Shown piece after piece: positions 8,145-15,675 of a DNA stretch of 30,945 nucleotides. Origin of the DNA: Lachnospiraceae bacterium M18-1 (GTDB taxonomy: Bacteria; Bacillota; Clostridia; Lachnospirales; Lachnospiraceae). Where the stretch lies: contig KE159609.1 in assembly GCA_000403295.2 (NCBI GenBank), positions 96,502-127,446 on the forward strand, in the 5' to 3' direction. The notes under the pieces were generated by a model. It was given only the letters and a program-made list of their open reading frames with translations, ran no database searches and was not told where the DNA came from. The translations under genes were made by a program, and so were the position numbers. Each line of letters opens with the position of its first letter. Within the stretch, counting starts at the first letter, position 1.

Positions 8145-8603
8145 ATGGATAAATTGGATTATGAAATTTTAAAGCGGTTAAACAGTAACGCGAGAATGTC
8201 TTTAAAACAGATCGCAGCAGATGTAGGGATCACGTCTCCGGCTGTCAGGACCAGGATAGAAAAACTGGAAAAGGACGGGATCATCCGGGGCTATATCCTG
8301 AATCTGGATACACGTGCCATAGGATTTATGGTAACAGCCTTTATCAGTGTGGCCGTAGAATCTTCGTGTAAAGAAGAATTTTACTCTTTTGTTCAGAACT
8401 GTCAGAACGTGATAGAATGTCACGGCATTACCGGCAATTATTTTGCGCTGCTGAAAGTATTGTTTAAAAGTACCATGGAACTGGATAATTTCCTGAATCG
8501 GATCCAGAAATACGGAGAGACCAGTACGAATATCGTACTCTCTACATATAAAGAAGCGCCTCACTGCATTGAAGCGCCTCCGGATACGTTTTCGGGGAAA
8601 TAG
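8145..8603 (+). CDS. Lrp/AsnC family transcriptional regulator
   Basis: A 152-residue DNA-binding regulator. The N-terminal helix-turn-helix starts MDKLDYEILKRLNSNARMSL and includes the recognition region GITSPAVRTRIEKLEKDGII (about 28-47). The C-terminal RAM/ligand-binding domain follows (about 65-140). Members form octamer-like assemblies and respond to amino acids or small effectors. It is divergent from the peptide-uptake operon, with promoters within 50 bases of each other, so it probably controls that operon and itself in response to an amino acid; this is inference from position. A GAGGG site precedes the ATG by about 5 bases. The TAG stop is followed in the same frame by a fragment of a response regulator. 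Confidence 0.9.
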   Translation: MDKLDYEILKRLNSNARMSLKQIAADVGITSPAVRTRIEKLEKDGIIRGYILNLDTRAIGFMVTAFISVAVESSCKEEFYSFVQNCQNVIECHGITGNYFALLKVLFKSTMELDNFLNRIQKYGETSTNIVLSTYKEAPHCIEAPPDTFSGK

Positions 8604-8756
8604 AAACAGGTGAGGAAGGGCGGATACTACGGGGAAGACAATACGGTCAATGTCCACGTCAGCAACATCCGTAAAAAGCTGGCCAAGGCGGATCCGGATG
8701 AGGAATATATCCAGACTGTCTGGGGGATTGGGTTCAAGATGAAGCGCGGTATATAA
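8604..8756 (+). pseudogene. C-terminal remnant of an OmpR-family response regulator
   Basis: The frame 8604-8756 encodes about 50 residues. The last 44 match the end of an OmpR/PhoB winged-helix domain: GEDNTVNVHVSNIRKKLAK, then EEYIQTVWGIGFKM. The complete regulator at 10825-11544 has the equivalent VEDKTINVHISNIRSKL and SYIQTVWGMGFKL. Receiver domain, start codon and ribosome site are all missing, and the fragment begins directly after the stop of the Lrp-type gene. This is the 3' end of a broken regulator gene, and it pairs with the broken ABC gene at 10527. Confidence 0.8.
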
Positions 8757-8801
8757 GGAATAGCTTGCTAAAGCAGATTGACGGCAGGGAGGCAGTGTGA
8801 T

Positions 8802-10376
8802 ATGAAAAGATTTCACGTGACAGGAAATTGTGTCAGAGACAGGCACTATATGGTTGACACTACAGAGAAAATCAATACGATCATTGAAGATTATATCCAG
8901 CAGGGAAGCTATTTTACGATCAATCAGGCAAGGCAGTATGGAAAAACGACAACCCTCTATCTTCTGGAAGAAAAATTAAAAGAAACATACATTGTCCTGA
9001 ATCTGAGCTTTGAATCTGCCGATGAATATTTCAAGTCTTCCTTGAATCTCGCGGAAGGCATGATGATGGATATCGCAGATTCTCTGATGCGGCAGGACAT
9101 TTCACCGAAGATATTGGAAGAATGGAACAGTCCGGTTTCAGAAAGATTTCCCATGAGGACTCTGGGAAATAAAATCAGTCGTTTATGCTGCGAATGTCCC
9201 AAAGAAATCATCTTGATGATTGATGAAGTGGATAAAAGCTCTGACAACCAGATTTTTTTATCGTTCCTGGGTATGCTGCGGGAAAAATATCAGAAACAGC
9301 TTGCGGGGATAGATCATACGTTTAAATCAGTGATTCTGGCGGGAGTTTATGATATCAAAAACCTGAAATTAAAACTTCATCCAGGGGAGGAAATAAAAAA
9401 TAACAGCCCTTGGAACATTGCGGCCGACTTTTTGGTAGATATGAGTTTTACTTCAAAAGAGATTGCGTCGATGCTGCTAAGGTATGAAGACGATTATCAT
9501 ACGGGGATGGATATTACAATGATCAGCCAACTTCTATACGAGTATACATCCGGCTATCCCTACCTGGTATCCAGGATCTGCCAGCTGTTGGATGAAAGGA
9601 TTGCCGGAAGCTGTATCTGTCCGGACAAAAAAGCTGCATGGACAAAGGAAGGCATACTTGAGGCTGTCCGCATTCTCCTGAAAGAACCAAATACATTATT
9701 TGATGATATGATCAAGCACCTGCAGGAATATCCGAAGCTGAGTGAAATGCTGAAAAATGTCCTCTTCCAGGGAAGGCGGTATACCTATGAAGCAAATGCC
9801 CAGGTGACACAATTAGGAATGATGTTTGGATTTTTGAAAGAGCGGAATCAGGCCGTATGTGTGTCGAACCGGATTTTTGAGACAAAGCTGTATAATTTTT
9901 TCCTGGCGGAAGAAGAGGCAGATCGTGGCGATCAACCGGATATTGTGAAAAATCAATTTATTGTTCGCGGAATGCTGCGGATGGAACTGGTCATGAAAAA
10001 ATTTTATGATTACTTTGAAAGTGTATTTTTTGATGCCGATGAGAAGTTTATAGAAGAGGAAGGAAGAAGGATTTTCCTGATGTTTCTCCGCCCGATTATC
10101 AATGGGGCTGGCAATTATTATATAGAAGCGCAGACGCGGGATAAATCAAGGACGGATGTAATCGTGGATTATAGAGGCCGGCAATTTATCATAGAGTTAA
10201 AGTTGTGGCGGGGAAAAAAATATCATCATGACGGACAGGCTCAGCTGGCGGGATATCTGGAACAATATCACCAGGACAGAGGATATTTGCTGACATTCAA
10301 TTTCAATAAGCATAAGCAGATCGGAGTAACGGAGAGTATATGTGACGGAAAACAGATTTTGGAAGTGATTGTATAG
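8802..10376 (+). CDS. AAA-ATPase-like protein with C-terminal PD-(D/E)XK nuclease domain
   Basis: The 524-residue product starts MKRFHVTGNCVRDRHYMVDT, typical of the AAA-ATPase-like proteins abundant in Lachnospiraceae and related gut anaerobes. The P-loop is unusual, NQARQYGKTTTL near residues 40-51, with Asn and Tyr where Walker A has Gly; the GKTT core is kept. Walker B is ILMIDEVD near 142. The C-terminus carries a PD-(D/E)XK-like nuclease core, TDVIVDYRGRQFIIELK (about 452-468), with the expected D...ExK residues. The biological role of the family is unknown; defence or mobile-element functions have been suggested. An upstream TTG (8778) is less likely than ATG 8802, which has GGGAGG 9 bases before it. 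The gene is AT-richer than the cassette that follows and separates two halves of a broken regulator/ABC module. Confidence 0.8.
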   Translation: MKRFHVTGNCVRDRHYMVDTTEKINTIIEDYIQQGSYFTINQARQYGKTTTLYLLEEKLKETYIVLNLSFESADEYFKSSLNLAEGMMMDIADSLMRQDISPKILEEWNSPVSERFPMRTLGNKISRLCCECPKEIILMIDEVDKSSDNQIFLSFLGMLREKYQKQLAGIDHTFKSVILAGVYDIKNLKLKLHPGEEIKNNSPWNIAADFLVDMSFTSKEIASMLLRYEDDYHTGMDITMISQLLYEYTSGYPYLVSRICQLLDERIAGSCICPDKKAAWTKEGILEAVRILLKEPNTLFDDMIKHLQEYPKLSEMLKNVLFQGRRYTYEANAQVTQLGMMFGFLKERNQAVCVSNRIFETKLYNFFLAEEEADRGDQPDIVKNQFIVRGMLRMELVMKKFYDYFESVFFDADEKFIEEEGRRIFLMFLRPIINGAGNYYIEAQTRDKSRTDVIVDYRGRQFIIELKLWRGKKYHHDGQAQLAGYLEQYHQDRGYLLTFNFNKHKQIGVTESICDGKQILEVIV

Positions 10377-10396
10377 TATGATTGTTCTGGCGCTCC

Positions 10397-10450
10397 TTTA
10401 CGATTTCTTTAAACTTTCTTGAGGACAAATTAATCTCCGACTGTTATGAT
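10397..10450 (+). promoter_or_regulatory. Putative operator/promoter of the broken ABC module
   Basis: Two adjacent 11-bp direct repeats, TTTACGATTTC (10397-10407) and TTTAAACTTTC (10408-10418), are followed after 26 bases by a -10-like TATGAT (10445-10450). The intact cassette has the same pattern, with the same 26-base distance, at 11530-11583. Tandem half-sites one helical turn apart are the usual target of OmpR-type dimers. It now drives only an ABC gene fragment. Confidence 0.55.
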
Positions 10451-10526
10451 TCCATATGTAGACGGAAGCTGTTGAGGAAAACAGCTGTACAAATAAAAAA
10501 ACAGTTTCAGAAAGGAATCGAGAGCC

Positions 10527-10676
10527 ATGAACGAAGCAGTTATTGAAGCCCGAGACGTTACTAAGCGGTACAAAGACGTGGCGGCCCTGGATTATGTGGA
10601 CCTTACCGTCCGGCGGAATAGAAGACGGCATTATGAGTGTAAAGTCTATATTCAGTCAATAATAAAGTTACTATGA
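10527..10676 (+). pseudogene. N-terminal remnant of an ABC transporter ATPase
   Basis: The ATG at 10527, with an AAAGGA site about 10 bases upstream, opens a 49-codon frame. Its first 31 residues match the start of a BcrA-type ATPase: EARDVTKRYKDVAALDYVDLTVRRN. Compare TVCLTKMYKDKAAVKQLNMSVREGE in the intact gene at 11621. Homology stops just before the Walker A motif, and unrelated codons run to a TGA at 10674-10676. It is a truncated gene behind a still recognisable operator. Confidence 0.75.
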
Positions 10677-10702
10677 TACAAAATTAGAACGGGATATTTT
10701 TA

Positions 10703-10732
10703 TTAGTGTTCCCCGAATATGTAAGCTATAAT
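10703..10732 (+). promoter_or_regulatory. Possible promoter of the response regulator gene
   Basis: A consensus TATAAT -10 box lies at 10727-10732, with only a weak TTAGTG at -35 (10703-10708, 18-base spacing). It is about 90 bases upstream of the response regulator start. Nothing else was recognised between 10677 and 10824. Confidence 0.45.
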
Positions 10733-10824
10733 AGAAAGTGCCAGTACGAGATTGAAAAACTGGTGTGGTAAAAAGCGGGCTTGCGGATACCGTACAGCAG
10801 AAAGAACAGGGAGGGGAGAGCGGT

Positions 10825-11544
10825 ATGGAGAGAATTTTGATCGTGGAGGATGACGCGCAAAACAACCAGATCATCCGGGACTACCTGGAAGGGCACGGAT
10901 ATTCCTGCGCCCAGGCATTTTCCGGCAGCGAAGGAAAATTACTTTTTTCTATGGAACGTTTTGACCTGGTGCTTTTGGATCTGATGCTTCCGGGAATCCC
11001 GGGGGAGGAGCTGGTCTCCCTGTTTTCAGAAACCGCGCCGGTTATCGTGCTGTCTGCAAAAAGCGGACTGGACAGCAAGGTAGACGTGCTGTCCGCCGGA
11101 GCCGAGGACTATATCTGCAAGCCCTTTGACCTTCCGGAGCTGCTGGTGCGGATTCAGATCCGGCTCCGGCGTCGTGACAGGGCAAGGAAGGGCGGGGAGG
11201 CAGGAACCGGTGCGGAGGGAGTATGTGCGGCGGATCCCGGATACGAACAGCATGTGTATACCTACCGCGGATGGACGCTGAACCCGGACACCCAGGAAAT
11301 GACCGCGGAAGGCGAAAGGGTGGATCTGACCAGGCATGAATTTCTGATCATGGAACTGCTGATCCGCAATCCCAGACGGGTTTTCAGCAAGCAGATGATC
11401 TATGAGTATGCATGGGGAGAAGAATACTTTGTGGAGGACAAGACAATCAACGTACATATCAGCAATATCCGTTCCAAGCTGAAAAAAAGCGGGACCGACT
11501 CTTATATACAGACCGTATGGGGAATGGGCTTTAAACTTTCTTAA
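10825..11544 (+). CDS. OmpR-family response regulator
   Basis: A 239-residue cytoplasmic response regulator. The receiver domain (1-115) has the acidic pair VEDD at 7-10, phosphoacceptor Asp52 in LLDLMLPG, the switch Ser in IVLSAKS near 78, and the conserved Lys in ICKPFD near 101. A linker leads to a winged-helix DNA-binding domain (about 140-238) ending SYIQTVWGMGFKLS. The ATG at 10825 follows GGGAGGGGAG and is preferred over a frame extension to 10765. It is the first gene of a regulator-ABC-permease-kinase cassette. Its stop codon lies inside the direct repeats proposed as its own operator for the ABC genes. Confidence 0.93.
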   Translation: MERILIVEDDAQNNQIIRDYLEGHGYSCAQAFSGSEGKLLFSMERFDLVLLDLMLPGIPGEELVSLFSETAPVIVLSAKSGLDSKVDVLSAGAEDYICKPFDLPELLVRIQIRLRRRDRARKGGEAGTGAEGVCAADPGYEQHVYTYRGWTLNPDTQEMTAEGERVDLTRHEFLIMELLIRNPRRVFSKQMIYEYAWGEEYFVEDKTINVHISNIRSKLKKSGTDSYIQTVWGMGFKLS

Positions 11545-11583
11545 ACCTTTCTGAGCACTTTTTAAAACATAGGGAATTATACT
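11530..11583 (+). promoter_or_regulatory. Putative response-regulator operator and promoter of the ABC genes
   Basis: Direct repeats TTTAAACTTTC (11530-11540) and TTAAACCTTTC (11541-11551) overlap the end of the regulator gene. A TATACT -10 box follows at 11578-11583, 26 bases beyond the repeats. There is no good -35 box, as expected for an activator-dependent promoter. Tandem sites one turn apart suit an OmpR-type dimer. Confidence 0.6.
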
Positions 11584-11620
11584 GGTTCTTGTAAGGTAAG
11601 GGAAAGGAAGGTGCAAAGCA

Positions 11621-12559
11621 TTGTATAAAAAAATGACGGAAAAAGAGAAGGGCCTGGCCGTGGAAACGGTATGCCTGACAAAGATGTATAAGGACAAGGC
11701 GGCTGTGAAGCAGCTCAATATGTCCGTTCGGGAGGGCGAGATCTACGGCTTTATCGGAAAAAACGGAGCCGGAAAGTCTACCACCATGAAGATGCTGTGC
11801 GGGCTTGCAGGCCCTACGTCAGGCGAGATACGTCTTTTCGGAAAGCCGGTCAGCGATCCGGTGATCCGCAGGAGGATGGGCGTGCTGATCGAGACGCCGG
11901 GGCTGTACCCCCATATGACGGCAAGGCAGAATGCGGTGCTGAAGGCAAGATGCATGGGCCTTGCGGATGAGAGGAGCGTGGATGAAGCGCTGACTTTGTC
12001 AGGGCTTTCCGATGCCGGAACAAAGAAGGTAAAATGTTTTTCCATGGGAATGAAGCAGAGGCTCGGGGTGGCGCTGGCCTTGCTGGGCAATCCGGATCTT
12101 CTGATTCTGGATGAACCTATCAACGGCCTGGACCCGGAGGGGATCCGGGAGCTGCGCCAGTTGGTTCTCAGGCTCCATGAGACGGGAAAGACGATTTTGA
12201 TCAGTTCCCATATCCTGGGAGAATTGAGCAAGATTTCTACAACCTACGGCATTATTAAGGACGGGGAAATGATCGAACAGATCGCCAGACAGGCTTTGGA
12301 AGAAAAGTGCCTGGACTATTTCCAGATCCAGGTAGATGATGTCAGCCGGGCGCTTGTATTGATCCAGGAGGCATTTCCAAAGGTTCGGACAGAAGTGTCT
12401 GACAGCCGTATGGTGCGTGTCTACGGACTGGAAGAAGGGGCGGGGCTGATTCAGCTTCTGGTTGAAAAACAGATCCAGGTGTATGCTTCGGGCTTTCACC
12501 GTATGGATCTGGAGGACTATTTTCTGAGCCGTATGGAAGGGGGGAAGGCAGATGTTTAA
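11621..12559 (+). CDS. ABC transporter ATP-binding protein (BcrA / lantibiotic-protection type)
   Basis: A 312-residue ATPase with Walker A GKNGAGKS at 46-53, the degenerate signature FSMGMKQR typical of the bacitracin/lantibiotic-immunity subfamily, Walker B LLILDEPINGLDPEG, and an H-loop in ILISSHILGELS. A C-terminal domain of about 90 residues follows. It would power the ABC-2 permease encoded next, removing or shielding against a membrane-active peptide, or moving lipid-linked material. The start is TTG at 11621, supported by AAGGAAGG 9 bases upstream; the ATG at 11633 is too far from that site. The stop overlaps the permease start by 8 bases, indicating coupling. Confidence 0.9.
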   Translation: MYKKMTEKEKGLAVETVCLTKMYKDKAAVKQLNMSVREGEIYGFIGKNGAGKSTTMKMLCGLAGPTSGEIRLFGKPVSDPVIRRRMGVLIETPGLYPHMTARQNAVLKARCMGLADERSVDEALTLSGLSDAGTKKVKCFSMGMKQRLGVALALLGNPDLLILDEPINGLDPEGIRELRQLVLRLHETGKTILISSHILGELSKISTTYGIIKDGEMIEQIARQALEEKCLDYFQIQVDDVSRALVLIQEAFPKVRTEVSDSRMVRVYGLEEGAGLIQLLVEKQIQVYASGFHRMDLEDYFLSRMEGGKADV

Positions 12560-13358
12560 TTTACTGCGCATGGATCTTTACAGAATGAGGCGGAGTAGGT
12601 CGGCATATGTCTGCCTGGGGATTTTGTTCCTGACAACTCTGGCATCCTATATTCTTTTTTGGCTGCTGGCGACGCCCCAGGGGCAGGAGACGGCAATCCG
12701 TATCGGGATGATGACGGCGGAAGAGACACAGGAGTCTCTGAGCATGCTGGAAGGTATGGATACGCTGACGATGTTTCGGAATATTAACCTGGACGGCGGA
12801 GCCTATTGCATCACATTCGGCATCTGGGTCATACTGTTTGTGTGCATGGACTATCGGAGCGGCTTTTTGAAAAATATCATGGCGCTTTATCAGAACCGCT
12901 GGGTGTACGTGGGCAGCAAGCTGCTGGCGGCTGCATTGCTGAATATCCTGTATCTGATTTCAAACTTCCTGTTTGTAGTACTGCTCAATGCCCTGTTTGG
13001 AAATATGGTTCCACAGGCTGGACTGGGGGATGTGCTGTTTTACATGGCCTGGGCCTGGATTCTGACCACCGCGTTTGGGGGCCTGATGCTCCTGATCTGT
13101 GTCTGTACCCGGAGCACGGCGGCAGGGACATTTGCGGCTGTTCTGCTGGGCGGGGGCTCAGTTGTTTCGATGGTGCAGGGGATCTTGGCCATGTTCCATG
13201 CGGGGGACTGGCTGAATTACAGCATCTATATGATGCTCTCCAATGGACCGTCCAGATATACGGGTCTGCAGGACCTCAAAGTATTCGCCGTGGGAGCGGG
13301 ATTTCTGGTGCTGTATTCGGCGCTGGCAGGATGGATCATGAAGAAACAGGATATCTGA
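12552..13358 (+). CDS. ABC-2 type permease
   Basis: A 268-residue integral membrane protein with about six hydrophobic segments (near 18-40, 80-100, 120-145, 158-180, 190-215, 238-260). The N-terminus MFNLLRMDLYRMRRSRS is the usual cytoplasmic basic start of lantibiotic-immunity-type ABC-2 permeases. It starts inside the end of the ATPase gene, behind a GGGGGGAAGG site. Only one permease is present, so the pump is either a homodimer or recruits a subunit encoded elsewhere. Confidence 0.85.
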   Translation: MFNLLRMDLYRMRRSRSAYVCLGILFLTTLASYILFWLLATPQGQETAIRIGMMTAEETQESLSMLEGMDTLTMFRNINLDGGAYCITFGIWVILFVCMDYRSGFLKNIMALYQNRWVYVGSKLLAAALLNILYLISNFLFVVLLNALFGNMVPQAGLGDVLFYMAWAWILTTAFGGLMLLICVCTRSTAAGTFAAVLLGGGSVVSMVQGILAMFHAGDWLNYSIYMMLSNGPSRYTGLQDLKVFAVGAGFLVLYSALAGWIMKKQDI

Positions 13359-13397
13359 CCGGCCGGCTATATTTATGAAGAGAGGGGGAGTACAGTG

Positions 13398-14294
13398 ATG
13401 ATCGCCGGGCTGGCAGTATTAACTATTTTGTGCGGATGGCTTCTGGTGCAGTATACCCGCAGTATTCTGGAAATACGTTCGATCCGCAGGCAGCTGGAGG
13501 AAATCCAGCGGGGGAGCCAGATGGAGCTGGGCGTACACAGCCGCCAGAGAGAGACGCTGGCGCTCTGCAGAAAACTAAATGAGCTGGGCAGGCAGTACAG
13601 GCAGGGCCAGATCCGGTACGAAAAGGCGGAAAAGCAGCTAAAGCAGAACATTACCGCCCTGGCCCACGATATCCGGACTCCCCTTGCCGGGGCATCCGGG
13701 TACGTGCAGCTTGCAGGAGAGTGCCGCGAGAAGGAGCGGCAGGCGCACTATCTCCTGGCGGCAGAGGGGAGGCTCAAAGAGCTGGGGGATATGCTGGAGG
13801 AGCTTTTCCTTTTTACAAAGCTCTCCGGCGCGGATTTTGAACCGGACATGCACAGACTCCAGGTGCTGCCGCTGCTCGGCGACTGTCTGGTAGGGATGTA
13901 CCTGCAGTTTGAGGAAAAAGGAATGACTCCGAAGGTCCGGTTTGACTCGGAAGAGCTTTGGGTGGAAGCCGATGAAGAATGCCTGAGACGCATCTTCCAC
14001 AACCTGATCCGAAATGCGCTGCTGCACGGAACGGGAAATCTCATGATCACTCAGCGGGAAACATGCATTGCATTTGAAAATGCCGTATCGGAAACGAGCA
14101 GGCCGGACACAGAACAGATTTTTGACCGGTTTTATAAAGCAGACACAGCCCGGAGAAAAGGATCCTCCGGGCTTGGGCTGTTTATTGTAAAAGAGCTGAT
14201 GGAAAAGATGGGCGGGAGCGTAAAGGCGGAGCTGGAAAAGGAAACACTCCGTATTGTGCTCGAATTTCGGCGGCAAGCTGCAAAAAGCTTCTAA
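13398..14294 (+). CDS. Sensor histidine kinase, compact membrane-anchored
   Basis: A 298-residue kinase with a single N-terminal membrane segment (about 3-19), a coiled linker (25-80), the H-box ALAHDIRTPLAG with His90, the N-box HNLIRNALLHG near 201, an F-box FDRFYKAD, and the G2 box GSSGLGLFIVKEL. There is no extracellular sensor domain, which suggests that it senses through the membrane or through the adjacent ABC transporter. That fits its place as the last gene of the regulator-ABC-permease-kinase operon. GTG at 13395 and ATG at 13398 are both possible; GGGGGAG lies 7 bases before the ATG. Confidence 0.9.
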   Translation: MIAGLAVLTILCGWLLVQYTRSILEIRSIRRQLEEIQRGSQMELGVHSRQRETLALCRKLNELGRQYRQGQIRYEKAEKQLKQNITALAHDIRTPLAGASGYVQLAGECREKERQAHYLLAAEGRLKELGDMLEELFLFTKLSGADFEPDMHRLQVLPLLGDCLVGMYLQFEEKGMTPKVRFDSEELWVEADEECLRRIFHNLIRNALLHGTGNLMITQRETCIAFENAVSETSRPDTEQIFDRFYKADTARRKGSSGLGLFIVKELMEKMGGSVKAELEKETLRIVLEFRRQAAKSF

Positions 14295-14369
14295 AATCTC
14301 AGGAGAAGAAAGTTGCAATAAAAATCGGAAAAGGACTACCTATTCCTGGAAATTTGTGATACAATTTAT

Positions 14370-14424
14370 TTACAATATTGTAACGATTCGGAACAGCGGC
14401 AAACACGTCTGAGGCCTGCTGTTC
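14370..14424 (+). promoter_or_regulatory. Palindrome and hairpin upstream of glgC
   Basis: TTACAATATTGTAA at 14370-14383 is a perfect 14-bp palindrome, a candidate operator. A hairpin follows: GAACAGC at 14391-14397 pairs with GCTGTTC at 14418-14424, with no T-run after it. TACAAT at 14360-14365 and TTGTGA at 14354-14359 are possible promoter boxes, but no convincing pair could be chosen. The glgC start is about 40 bases further on. Confidence 0.4.
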
Positions 14425-14466
14425 TGCTTCGCTGCATAATATTAAAAAAAGAATAGGGGAAAAGAT

Positions 14467-15675
14467 ATGGCAAAAGAAATGATTGCAATGCTTCTTGCCG
14501 GCGGTCAGGGTTCACGCTTGTATGCCCTGACACAGAATCTGGCAAAACCTGCAGTTCCTTTTGGCGGAAAATATCGCATCATCGATTTTCCGCTGTCGAA
14601 CTGTGTAAACTCGGGCATTGATACTGTCGGGATCCTTACCCAGTATCAGCCTCTCGTTTTGAATGAATATATCGGCAACGGCCAGCCGTGGGACCTGGAC
14701 CGTCTGCACGGAGGAGTCCATGTGCTTCCGCCGTATCAGCAGGCATCCGGCTCTGACTGGTACAAGGGGACAGCCAACGCGATTTACCAGAACATTTCAT
14801 TCATTGAGCGTTATGATCCGAAGTACGTCATCATCCTGTCAGGAGATCAGATCTGCAAGCAGGATTACAGCGATTTCCTGAAGTTCCATAAGGAAAAAGG
14901 TGCGGAATTTAGTGTGGCTGTTATGGAAGTGCCGTGGGAGGAGGCGCCTCGTTTCGGCCTGATGGTAACGGATGAGAACGACAAGATCACGGAGTTCCAG
15001 GAGAAGCCCAAGAATCCGAAGTCCAACCTGGCTTCCATGGGGATCTATATTTTCAACTGGGATGTACTTAAGAAGTATCTGGTAGAGGATGAAGCAGACC
15101 CGGATTCAGAAAATGACTTTGGAAATAACATCATCCCGAATCTTCTGCGCGACGAGCGCACCATGTATGCATACCGTTTCAGCGGCTACTGGAAGGATGT
15201 GGGAACAATTTCCTCTCTGTGGGAGGCCAATATGGAGGTTCTGGATCCGGAGCACAGCGGCATCGACCTGTTTGACGAGAACTGGAAGATCTACAGCCGG
15301 AACAGCGGTATGACCGGCCACAAGATCGGCGCGGACGCGGTGGTGGAAGATTCCATGATCACCGACGGATGCCGGATTTCAGGTGATGTGAAGCACTCCA
15401 TTCTGTTTGCAGGCGTTAAGGTAGAGCCGGGCGCGAAGGTAGAAGACGCCGTGATCATGGGCGGCAGTGTGATTAAATCCGGTGCAGTGGTAGAGCACTG
15501 TATCGTAGCGGAGAACGTCGTGATCGGCGAGAACGCCAGAGTTGGAGCTATGCCGAGCGGCGGGGAAAACGGAGTAGCGACCGTTGGCTCCGGCGTAGTG
15601 ATCGGGGACAACGCGAAGATCGGCCCCAATGCCATGGTCAATAATAATGTAAAGGACGGTGAAGAGCAATGGTAA
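14467..15675 (+). CDS. glgC: Glucose-1-phosphate adenylyltransferase, catalytic subunit
   Basis: Makes ADP-glucose from ATP and glucose-1-phosphate, the committed step of bacterial glycogen synthesis. The 402-residue product has the nucleotidyltransferase loop [14 protein letters not shown] at about 9-22, [31 protein letters not shown], the [10 protein letters not shown] metal site, and the sugar-phosphate [10 protein letters not shown] left-handed beta-helix with hexapeptide repeats occupies about 290-400. The length matches Bacillota GlgC. Its stop overlaps the glgD start by 7 bases. The glycogen synthase and branching enzyme genes are not in the window. Confidence 0.97.
   Translation: MAKEMIAMLLAGGQGSRLYALTQNLAKPAVPFGGKYRIIDFPLSNCVNSGIDTVGILTQYQPLVLNEYIGNGQPWDLDRLHGGVHVLPPYQQASGSDWYKGTANAIYQNISFIERYDPKYVIILSGDQICKQDYSDFLKFHKEKGAEFSVAVMEVPWEEAPRFGLMVTDENDKITEFQEKPKNPKSNLASMGIYIFNWDVLKKYLVEDEADPDSENDFGNNIIPNLLRDERTMYAYRFSGYWKDVGTISSLWEANMEVLDPEHSGIDLFDENWKIYSRNSGMTGHKIGADAVVEDSMITDGCRISGDVKHSILFAGVKVEPGAKVEDAVIMGGSVIKSGAVVEHCIVAENVVIGENARVGAMPSGGENGVATVGSGVVIGDNAKIGPNAMVNNNVKDGEEQW

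Noticed and set aside
8202..8846. 214-codon minus-strand frame across the Lrp gene and regulator remnant
   Set aside because: It is antisense to two sequences with clear protein homology; its composition is that of a reverse-complement shadow.
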